DNA of 32,779 nucleotides from Candidatus Poribacteria bacterium (lineage in GTDB: Bacteria; Poribacteria; WGA-4E; WGA-3G), in NCBI GenBank assembly GCA_007571305.1, contig RKRR01000119.1, forward strand, positions 85,954 to 118,732. Direction: 5' to 3'. How positions within the stretch are numbered: position 1 is the first letter of the stretch; each line of letters begins with the position of its first letter. The translations under genes and the position numbers were made by a program. Positions 8,595 through 15,342 of the stretch are shown one piece after another. Under the pieces are notes generated by a model that saw only the letters and a list, made by a program, of their open reading frames with translations, did no database searches and was not told where the DNA came from.

Positions 8595-9995
8595 ATGCCA
8601 ACACCAAAAGAGGTCTTTGATAATCCTTTACAGTATCTGGATTTCTTGCAGTCTACTGGTTTTGAAGGGCAATATTTCGATCGAAAAGAGGTGCGGATCG
8701 ATACGAAAAATCAGATCAATACACTGAAGGACAAGATCAAACAGTGTATTTCTGCTTTTGCGAACAGTAACAGAGCAGGCGGTCTTGTGGTCCTCGGTGT
8801 TGCTGATGATGGAACTATTAAAGGGACGCAGCATGTTGACGAGCAAACGATGAATAGCATCTTGCAAGCCGCACGAGATTTAAGTAACCACGCAACACAA
8901 GTAAAAGACGTACTGGTGCCAAATTCAGGCGGGAAACGACTATACCTGCTTTATACACCGTGGACACCTCATGCGATTTGTGAAACCTTTGCAGATTTTC
9001 CAAAGGCATGGAAAAGGTTCGGTGCCCAGTGTCTACCCCTTCGACGAATGGATGACGAACAGTTGAGGCGGGATAAGGGAGTCATCGATTTTGAAAGATC
9101 CTACTGTTGTTCCTACGATCCCAACAAACTTGATAAAGGGGTTGTTGAGGCGTTCAAAAATGCGTTCCTTGAAGCGAGAGGTGCCCAGTACGACTATAGC
9201 ACCGAAGAACTCCTCTTAAACATAGATGCTATTATCCAAACAGAAGATGATAAATACGCCTTTACCAACGCTGGCTATCTGTTTTTTGCTTCAAATCCTC
9301 GCGAGACGTTCCCAAGTGCGTATGTCAGAGTTTTACGTTTTGAGGTCGACGTTGAAGAGTCGGGGCACCGGGGAGCGACAACCTTCGATAAAGATTTCGA
9401 TGGCCCACTTCCAAACATCGTCCGTGAATTGCGCGCCTTTTTCAGAGATTCTGCGCTCTTTCGGACAGTCATAAGACGGAGTTCTAATGGTGGGTTCATT
9501 GAAGATCCCGAATATCCGATATTTGCAGTTGATGAGGCTGTCCTAAACGCTGTTATTCATAGGGACTATGGAGTCAATTCGGGGGTTCATTGCATTGCTT
9601 ATCGAAATGGATTGGTGGTGGAAAATCCGGGTGGTATTCCGCAGGAGGTTCCACGTCACTTCAGTCTGGCGGATACAGTGCTGAGCTCCGTACTGCGAAA
9701 TCAACGGATTGTTGAGTGGATGCGCTTTATGAAAGATGAACGTGGTGAACCTCTCGTCCGGGCTTTAAGTGAAGGGACCAGAAAGATGCGTCAAGAAATG
9801 GAAAATCTCGGTCTACCGGCACCACATTATGAAACGGGTCAACGGACCACTGTTACCCTTTATAACCGTTTCGACGAGCGATTGGCACCACATGTTTCTT
9901 ACACCACTGCATCTGGGACTAAAACGTCGCCCGAAAAAAGTAGCGTAAAAAAGGCACTGCGTTCTATCGGGGAACGTCTCGCTAAAATTGAGTGA
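8595..9995 (+). CDS. AlbA_2 (Schlafen-like) DNA-binding / ATPase-like protein
   Basis: This 466-residue protein has an N-terminal AlbA_2-type domain: GQYFDRKEVRID, then ISAFANSNRAGGLVVLGVADDG around residues 52-75. The C-terminal half has the GHKL-like block DEAVLNAVIHRDYG (from about residue 313) and VVENPGGIP, as in the HATPase_c_4 family. Proteins of this layout are annotated as putative transcriptional regulators or ATP-binding proteins and often sit inside type I restriction loci. The exact role is not established. The start follows AAGAGGGATATCCGAAA, giving a weak ribosome site. The stop overlaps a possible GTG start of hsdS (TGA within GTGA), so the two genes are probably co-transcribed and may share a function. 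Confidence 0.8.
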   Translation: MPTPKEVFDNPLQYLDFLQSTGFEGQYFDRKEVRIDTKNQINTLKDKIKQCISAFANSNRAGGLVVLGVADDGTIKGTQHVDEQTMNSILQAARDLSNHATQVKDVLVPNSGGKRLYLLYTPWTPHAICETFADFPKAWKRFGAQCLPLRRMDDEQLRRDKGVIDFERSYCCSYDPNKLDKGVVEAFKNAFLEARGAQYDYSTEELLLNIDAIIQTEDDKYAFTNAGYLFFASNPRETFPSAYVRVLRFEVDVEESGHRGATTFDKDFDGPLPNIVRELRAFFRDSALFRTVIRRSSNGGFIEDPEYPIFAVDEAVLNAVIHRDYGVNSGVHCIAYRNGLVVENPGGIPQEVPRHFSLADTVLSSVLRNQRIVEWMRFMKDERGEPLVRALSEGTRKMRQEMENLGLPAPHYETGQRTTVTLYNRFDERLAPHVSYTTASGTKTSPEKSSVKKALRSIGERLAKIE

Positions 9996-10006
9996 AAGAG
10001 AAGCAC

Positions 10007-11263
10007 ATGAACAAAACGAATGCCGTTTCATCTGATTTGCCAAACGGATGGGTGCAGACAACACTGGAGGAAATCAGTCAGATTATATTGGGACAATCCC
10101 CTCCGTCTTCTACTTATAATATCAATGGCGAAGGACTTCCTTTTTATCAAGGCAAGCTCGAATTTGGAAAATTCTATCCAACGCCGAGAAAGTGGTGCAC
10201 CGTCCCAAAGAAAATTGCCGAAAAAGGCGACGTATTTATTTCCATACGCGCCCCTGTTGGTCCCACGAATATTTGCCCGGAAAAGTCTGCCGTGGGAAGA
10301 GGGCTTGCGGCAATTCGGGGGTTATGTGGAATTCAATCTCTTTTCATTCTCTATTTGCTACGCAGATTTGAGAATCAAATCGCAAGTAAAGGCACAGGGA
10401 CAACCTTTAATGCGATAACGGGAAATCAACTCAAAATCTTTGAAATTCTACTCCCACCACTACGAGAACAACATCGTATCGTAGGCAAGTTAGAGGTACT
10501 GTTTACACAATTGGACGCAGCCGTTGATAACCTCAAAAAAGCACAAGTGCAGTTACAGCGGTATCGCCGATCAATCCTCAAAGCTGCTTTTGAAGGGGAA
10601 TTGACACGGGAATGGCGTGAGGGGCACACAAGTAAGTTTCATCCAGCGAAAAACTCAACTGGGTTTCCTCAAAATTGGGAAAAAACAACAGTTGGAAATG
10701 TAATAAAAAAGGTATCTCTAAGCGGCAAGAAACTAAAGAAAGGTAACTATGAACTTGAAGGAAAATTGCCAGTAATAGACCAAGGATCGTCCTTTATTGG
10801 AGGATACACAGACGACGAACAACTAAAGGTTGAATGTCAACTTCCAGTTATTGTTTTTGGAGACCACACTAAAGCAATTAAATATGTAGACTTTGACTTT
10901 GTAGGTGGAGCTGATGGAATAAAGGTGATAAAATCTCAAGAAATCTACCATCCAAAACTGTTTTACTATTTTATTCAGGCAATTTCACTGCCAGACAGGG
11001 GATATTCTCGGCATTTTCAATTTTTGGAAAAGGCACAGATACTTGTCCCACCGCTTCCTGAACAAGAACAGATCATTTCTGAACTTGAACGGCATCTTTC
11101 AGTTGCTGATGAAGTTGAAAACACGATTACTGCTGAATTGACACGCGCGAAGCGTTTGCGGCAGTCTATTCTGACGCAGGCGTTTTCTGGTAGACTTGTC
11201 CCACAAGACCCGAATGATGAACCGGCGAGTGTTCTTCTAGAACGAATTAAAACTAAAAATTAG
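10007..11263 (+). CDS. hsdS: type I restriction specificity subunit (HsdS)
   Basis: This 418-residue protein has the normal two-half design. The first target-recognition domain starts at about residue 10 (LPNGWVQTTLEEISQ), and the first helical conserved region contains LPPLREQHRIVGKLE and QVQLQRYRRSILKAAFEGEL. The second recognition domain starts at NWEKTTVGNVIKK, and the second conserved region has VPPLPEQEQIISELE and AKRLRQSILTQAFSGRL. The two recognition domains differ, implying a bipartite asymmetric DNA target. I prefer the ATG at 10007 (GAGAAG upstream); a GTG at 9992 overlaps the previous stop and is an alternative. It forms the methylase with HsdM and the nuclease complex with HsdR. 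Confidence 0.93.
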   Translation: MNKTNAVSSDLPNGWVQTTLEEISQIILGQSPPSSTYNINGEGLPFYQGKLEFGKFYPTPRKWCTVPKKIAEKGDVFISIRAPVGPTNICPEKSAVGRGLAAIRGLCGIQSLFILYLLRRFENQIASKGTGTTFNAITGNQLKIFEILLPPLREQHRIVGKLEVLFTQLDAAVDNLKKAQVQLQRYRRSILKAAFEGELTREWREGHTSKFHPAKNSTGFPQNWEKTTVGNVIKKVSLSGKKLKKGNYELEGKLPVIDQGSSFIGGYTDDEQLKVECQLPVIVFGDHTKAIKYVDFDFVGGADGIKVIKSQEIYHPKLFYYFIQAISLPDRGYSRHFQFLEKAQILVPPLPEQEQIISELERHLSVADEVENTITAELTRAKRLRQSILTQAFSGRLVPQDPNDEPASVLLERIKTKN

Positions 11264-11265
11264 AA

Positions 11266-11294
11266 TTGCGTTTCACGTCAATTAGTGTTAAAAT
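11266..11294 (+). promoter_or_regulatory. predicted promoter before the proteasome-like gene
   Basis: TTGCGT (11266-11271) and TAAAAT (11289-11294) are spaced by 17 bases, with TGT before the -10 as an extended element. It lies in the 85-bp gap between hsdS and the gene at 11349, suggesting separate transcription of the downstream genes. Confidence 0.55.
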
Positions 11295-11348
11295 TAAACA
11301 CAGTGTGGTGGGTTAAATGTCCTTATTTTTGCAAGGAAATATTTAAGT

Positions 11349-12173
11349 ATGACTCTTATTGTTTCACTCAGGATTCCAGATGGTATTGTGATTGCGGGGG
11401 ATAGTCTATCGACAGTCGTAGGACAAGGGCAGCTAGAGGCTCAAATTGATGTGACTTGTCCAGATTGCAATCACCAGCATGAAATTAAACAAAATTTTCC
11501 GGTGCCGCCAATGGCTGCAACGACTTTCTCGTACGCGCAAAAGGTGTTTCCATTTTGTAAGAAATTCGGTGTTGGGGCATTTGGAACAGGTCTACTTGCT
11601 AACATATCTGTTTACTTCACAATGCGCTTGTTAGAAGAAAAATTACAAAAAGAAAAAAGATATTTTGAAGAAGTCACTGCAATTGCCAAGATAATAGGCG
11701 ATACTTTTCATAAGCTTTTGCAAGAGCAATTGAAACAAGAAAACACTTCCGTGGATGCTCTGCAAAAAAAGCAGGCTATATTAGGATTTCAAGTCGTTGG
11801 TTATGATGATACCCAGCCTAAAACGGTTGAAGTTTTTGTGGGCAGAAAGGCCCACAACCGAGTTCAAAGTGAATTAGGGTGTACGTACTCTGGAAGTGGA
11901 GAAATGGTACACGCAATATGGGGATTGTATAATACGGATCCCCAAAGTCAGCCGCCCTATCCTATATTTTCCTTACAAGACGCGATTGATTACGCTGAGT
12001 TTTTAATTCGTACCACAATAGATCATCAACGGTTTTCGCAGACAATCCCCACTGTCGGAGGGGATATTGATATCGCACTTGTTACCCCGTTTGATGGTTT
12101 CCGGTGGATCCGCCAAAAAACCCTCGGCAAAATTTTGGAGGGAGAATCAAATGAAACAGACAGCAGTTATTAA
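11349..12173 (+). CDS. proteasome-like Ntn-hydrolase (predicted Thr peptidase) with CxxC-HxH insertion
   Basis: This 274-residue protein starts MTLIVSLRIPDGIVIAGDS, which strongly resembles proteasome beta, HslV and Anbu subunits. After Met removal, Thr becomes residue 1 and the Asp of AGDS falls exactly at residue 17, as in the proteasome. AQKVFPFCKKFGVGAFGTG (from residue 63) matches the K33 strand and the following Gly-rich loop. YSGSGE (180-185) matches the Ser129 loop, and VGGDIDIALV (237-246) matches the late Gly/Asp strand. Between the D17 and K33 equivalents lies an insertion with C37-P-D-C40 and H42-x-H44, a possible metal site. No AAA+ unfoldase gene lies nearby. A promoter precedes it, and its last 23 bases overlap the antitoxin-like gene. 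The fold call is by eye; activity is inferred. Confidence 0.75.
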   Translation: MTLIVSLRIPDGIVIAGDSLSTVVGQGQLEAQIDVTCPDCNHQHEIKQNFPVPPMAATTFSYAQKVFPFCKKFGVGAFGTGLLANISVYFTMRLLEEKLQKEKRYFEEVTAIAKIIGDTFHKLLQEQLKQENTSVDALQKKQAILGFQVVGYDDTQPKTVEVFVGRKAHNRVQSELGCTYSGSGEMVHAIWGLYNTDPQSQPPYPIFSLQDAIDYAEFLIRTTIDHQRFSQTIPTVGGDIDIALVTPFDGFRWIRQKTLGKILEGESNETDSSY

Positions 12174-12594
12174 AAGTTTGCGCATCGTTCAGATACCAAT
12201 AATGAACTGTTTATATACCGTCCCTGATGTAGCGAATCTTTCTTTTGGTCCGTATGTTCCGATCGCAGAACAAAAGGAGGTTTTCGAAAATTCGGTAACT
12301 TCATCTTCTGCCGAACCTACTTCGGATGAATTACAAGATAATGCGGATAGAGCAGAGGAAACTGATCCGCTCCTTGCCCTCGCGGGGACCGTTAAGTGGG
12401 ATAATATAGATGATCCCGACACCGTATTACCCCCAGAAATACGAGTGGTTAAAGGAGCACATGAAGACAACCCGGATCCCCTCCTCGCCTTGGCAGGAAC
12501 ATTGCAATCTGGTGTCTCTGATCTGGCTGAACGCCACGATGAATACATCGCAGCCGATTTACTTGCAGAGTTACGAGGAGATGTGGATGAATGA
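12151..12594 (+). CDS. VapB-like antitoxin with duplicated DPLLALAGT motif
   Basis: This 147-residue acidic protein starts at an ATG with a strong GGAGGGAG site 6 bases upstream, inside the end of the proteasome-like gene (23-bp overlap), so the two are probably translationally coupled. DPLLALAGT occurs at residues 72-80 and 109-117. The second copy continues into SGVSDLAERHDEYIAADLLAELRG, a C-terminal type seen in proteins encoded just before PIN toxins. The stretch from about residue 40 to 72 is acidic and low in complexity, probably disordered. I see no clear ribbon-helix-helix or AbrB domain at the N-terminus, unusual for an autoregulating antitoxin. The toxin gene starts 8 bases before this stop. 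Confidence 0.65.
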   Translation: MKQTAVIKSLRIVQIPIMNCLYTVPDVANLSFGPYVPIAEQKEVFENSVTSSSAEPTSDELQDNADRAEETDPLLALAGTVKWDNIDDPDTVLPPEIRVVKGAHEDNPDPLLALAGTLQSGVSDLAERHDEYIAADLLAELRGDVDE

Positions 12595-13000
12595 AGTTTT
12601 TGCAGATACGTCTGGATGGGGAAGTTTTTTTCTTGAGGATGATGTTCACCATACAAAAGCCTTTTCATTGATAACACATTGGAAACAGCAAAACAGAAGC
12701 ATTGTTCCGACAAACTATATCCTAAGTGAACTCATCATTCTACTTGGTTCTCGTGGGCAGCAGCGTTCAGATGCTCTAAAAGGTATTGAGGCCATCCGAT
12801 CAGACGATTTAGTCGAAATTGTCCATGTTGATAAATTATTAGACGACAAAGCATGGCAATTGCTTGCAGATCGGTTGGATAAACAGTGGAGCCTTGTTGA
12901 TGCTGTTAGCTTCGTTGTGATGGAAGAACGCGGATTGACTGAAGCATTGACTGCAGATCACCACTTTGAGCAAGCTGGTTTTGTCTGTCTGCTGAAATAG
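12587..13000 (+). CDS. PIN-domain toxin (VapC-like ribonuclease)
   Basis: This 137-residue protein carries the four acidic positions of the PIN nuclease: D7 in VFADTSGW, E48 in NYILSELI, D105 in WSLVDAVSF and D124 in LTADHHF. PIN toxins cleave tRNA or rRNA with bound magnesium. I chose the ATG at 12587, which overlaps the antitoxin end and has GAGGAG 6 bases upstream; an ATG at 12581 is two codons earlier. Length is normal for VapC. It completes a toxin-antitoxin pair with the gene at 12151, and the proteasome-like gene overlaps that pair. The RNA target is unknown. Confidence 0.88.
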   Translation: MNEVFADTSGWGSFFLEDDVHHTKAFSLITHWKQQNRSIVPTNYILSELIILLGSRGQQRSDALKGIEAIRSDDLVEIVHVDKLLDDKAWQLLADRLDKQWSLVDAVSFVVMEERGLTEALTADHHFEQAGFVCLLK

Positions 13001-13092
13001 GATAAAGTTCGCCAAACATCTCGCGGCAATTCATCCCTAACACTCATCTCCATTTTTCATAGATGATTTTCAAACAATATGAGGTGACCTAT

Positions 13093-13383
13093 ATGGCAAA
13101 TACAGGACTTGAAGTCCGATTTACATTACCTCTTAACGAGATTTTGCTGAAACACAAAGTGGATGCGGAGCGCAAAGCGAGAGAGGCTTTTGTTCTTGAG
13201 CTCCTACGCCAAGGCGACATTAGTGCTGGTAGAGCGGCACGACTCCTCAACATTTCACGATGGGATCTCTCAGATATGATGTATGAAGCCGGAATCTCAC
13301 CTTTTGATGACAGTCTCACAACAGAAGCCTTAGACACTGAAGTTAAAAGCGCATTAAAAGATTTCGATGAATCTGAATCATGA
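13093..13383 (+). CDS. UPF0175-family antitoxin
   Basis: This 96-residue protein has the UPF0175 pattern: a short N-terminal strand (LEVRFTLPLNE), then KAREAFVLELLRQGDISAGRAARLLNIS, a helix-turn-helix-like segment, and WDLSDMMYEAGISPF. Such proteins are encoded just before DUF3368 PIN-like toxins and are thought to bind DNA and neutralise the toxin. GAGGTG lies 6 bases before the ATG at 13093. Its stop overlaps the toxin start (ATGA), typical of a coupled toxin-antitoxin module. Confidence 0.88.
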   Translation: MANTGLEVRFTLPLNEILLKHKVDAERKAREAFVLELLRQGDISAGRAARLLNISRWDLSDMMYEAGISPFDDSLTTEALDTEVKSALKDFDESES

Positions 13384-13868
13384 AGGTCGTTACGAATAGT
13401 ACTCCGTTGATAGCACTCTCGAAAATCAATCGATTAGAACTACTGAGGAAAGTTTACCGTTCAATCTACATTCCAGAGGAGGTTTACACTGAAGTCGTCG
13501 TCAATGGAACTGGAAAACTCGGAGCGGCGGAGGTAGCATCGGCAGATTGGATCATCTGCCAACCGGTAACAAATAAAAATCAAGTTTTAATATTACATTA
13601 CCGAACACTAATTGATTTAGGGGAGTGCGGTGCTATTGCGCTTGCTCAAGAAATTGGAGCGGGGAGAATAATTATTGATGACCGTGTCGCGAGACAAGTA
13701 GCAATTGCAAAAGGCTTATCTGTGGTTGGAACAGTTGGCGTTTTACGTGTCGCGAAAGCGCAGGGCATCATTCCATCGATCAAACCCATACTTGACGATC
13801 TTCGCTCCCACGGAACACGAATTAGCGATAAACTCTATTACCAAATCCTTGAAACCGAAAGAGAATAA
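13380..13868 (+). CDS. DUF3368 PIN-like toxin
   Basis: This 162-residue protein begins VTNSTPLIALSKINRLELL, the usual opening of the DUF3368 family, in which N or D occupies the first acidic PIN position. LGECGAIALAQE supplies the conserved Glu and IIIDDRVARQVA the later Asp. The family is the predicted ribonuclease toxin partner of UPF0175. It overlaps the upstream antitoxin by four bases and ends 7 bases before the hsdM start, so the module lies directly within the restriction operon. The C-terminus contains VGTVGVLRVAKAQGII, also family-typical. Confidence 0.88.
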   Translation: MKVVTNSTPLIALSKINRLELLRKVYRSIYIPEEVYTEVVVNGTGKLGAAEVASADWIICQPVTNKNQVLILHYRTLIDLGECGAIALAQEIGAGRIIIDDRVARQVAIAKGLSVVGTVGVLRVAKAQGIIPSIKPILDDLRSHGTRISDKLYYQILETERE

Positions 13869-13875
13869 AACAAAT

Positions 13876-15342
13876 ATGTCAAACGAATCCGCAACAATTG
13901 TCCAAAAACTCTGGAATTTCTGTAATGTCCTTCGAGATGATGGTGTCAGTTACGGGGATTATGTTGAACAACTTACATATCTACTATTCCTCAAACTTGC
14001 AAATGAACAGACCAAACCGCCTTTCAACAAACCTTCAACAATTCCCGGCGATTTGGATTGGGAGAGCCTCCTCAACGAAAGCGGTGCCGAGTTAGAAGCA
14101 CAATACGTGAAAATTCTGCGAGAACTCAGTAGTGCACAAGGCTTGCTCGGTGTAATCTTCCGCAAATCGCAGAATCGCATTCAGACCCCTGCAAACCTGC
14201 AACGGCTTATCCATCTTATCAACGCAGAAAACTGGAGCGGGATGACTGCCGACATCAAAGGTACCATCTACGAAGGGCTGCTCCAGAAAAATGCCGAAGA
14301 TACCAAGAGCGGCGCGGGTCAGTATTTCACACCTCGCCCCCTTATCAAAGCGATGGTTACCGTGATGCCTCCTGAACCGATGAAAACTATCTGTGATCCA
14401 GCATGCGGAACGGGTGGATTTTTTCTCGCAGCACACGACTATATTTCCGAAAATTATGGGAGTACGTTAACTCGTGAACAGAAGGAATTTCTTAGATTTA
14501 ATACCTTCGCTGGCACAGACATCGTCGATAATGTCGTCCGTCTCTGCGTGATGAACTTATATCTACACGGGATCGGCGGGATAGAAAGTCCAATTACGAC
14601 GGATGACAGCCTCAGTCGGGACACAGGAGAACGCTACGACATGGTGCTGACGAATCCACCCTTCGGGAACAGGAGCAGCATCACTATTGCCACCGATGGG
14701 AGTGGACGTAACAACGCATCCTTGACTTATGAACGCGATGACTTCTGGGCGACGACCTCAAATAAACAGTTCAACTTCCTCCAACACATCAAAACAATTC
14801 TGAAGGCAGATGGACGCGCCGCTGTTGTTCTTCCAGATAATGTTCTCTTTGAACGCGGGGCAGGTGAGACGATTCGGCGGCACTTGCTCAAGCAATTTGA
14901 TGTCCACACCCTCCTACGACTGCCTACGGGCATCTTTTACGCTCAAGGAGTCAAGGCAAATGTCCTCTTTTTCTCTAAAAGACCGGCGCGTGAAGAACCG
15001 TGGACACAGAGACTCTGGATTTATGATCTACGAACAAATAAACGTTTCACACTTAAGACGAATCCACTGCAAGACACCGATCTGCAAGATTTTATAACTG
15101 CCTACAATCCAGAGAATCGCGAGGCACGGGTTGAAACTGAGCGGTTTCGTGCTTTCAGTTACGATGAACTGATCGAACGGGAGCATGTCAATCTCGATAT
15201 CTTCTGGTTGAAAACGGATGAACTTGAGGATGCAGCAGATCTGCCTACGCCAGATGTATTAGTAACCGAAATTACCGAGAATTTAGAGACTGCATTAGCG
15301 CAGTTTCAATCTATCCAAACCGAATTGGATAATCACGAGTAA
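13876..15342 (+). CDS. hsdM: type I DNA methyltransferase subunit (HsdM)
   Basis: This 488-residue N6-adenine methylase subunit has an N-terminal helical HsdM domain (about 1-130), then YFTPRPLIKAMV, the SAM motif DPACGTGGF at 174-182 and the catalytic NPPFG at 260-264. LPDNVLFE and GVKANVLFF are further family blocks. The ATG at 13876 matches the usual N-terminus; the same frame is open upstream but there overlaps the DUF3368 gene. It acts with HsdS to methylate the site that HsdR would otherwise trigger cleavage from. It is separated from hsdS by the peptidase-like gene and two toxin-antitoxin modules. Its stop abuts the next ATG with no gap. Confidence 0.95.
   Translation: MSNESATIVQKLWNFCNVLRDDGVSYGDYVEQLTYLLFLKLANEQTKPPFNKPSTIPGDLDWESLLNESGAELEAQYVKILRELSSAQGLLGVIFRKSQNRIQTPANLQRLIHLINAENWSGMTADIKGTIYEGLLQKNAEDTKSGAGQYFTPRPLIKAMVTVMPPEPMKTICDPACGTGGFFLAAHDYISENYGSTLTREQKEFLRFNTFAGTDIVDNVVRLCVMNLYLHGIGGIESPITTDDSLSRDTGERYDMVLTNPPFGNRSSITIATDGSGRNNASLTYERDDFWATTSNKQFNFLQHIKTILKADGRAAVVLPDNVLFERGAGETIRRHLLKQFDVHTLLRLPTGIFYAQGVKANVLFFSKRPAREEPWTQRLWIYDLRTNKRFTLKTNPLQDTDLQDFITAYNPENREARVETERFRAFSYDELIEREHVNLDIFWLKTDELEDAADLPTPDVLVTEITENLETALAQFQSIQTELDNHE

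Noticed and set aside
8431..8727. 98-residue plus-strand frame overlapping the AlbA_2 gene start
   Set aside because: It overlaps the well-supported AlbA_2 frame by 133 bases, has no recognisable domain and spans the predicted promoter.
12410..12586. N-terminal extension of the PIN toxin
   Set aside because: It is out of frame over the antitoxin coding region; the PIN fold begins at 12587, where a good ribosome site is present.
13705..13875. N-terminal extension of HsdM
   Set aside because: The extension is a shadow of the DUF3368 toxin gene; HsdM family similarity begins at MSNESATIVQKL.
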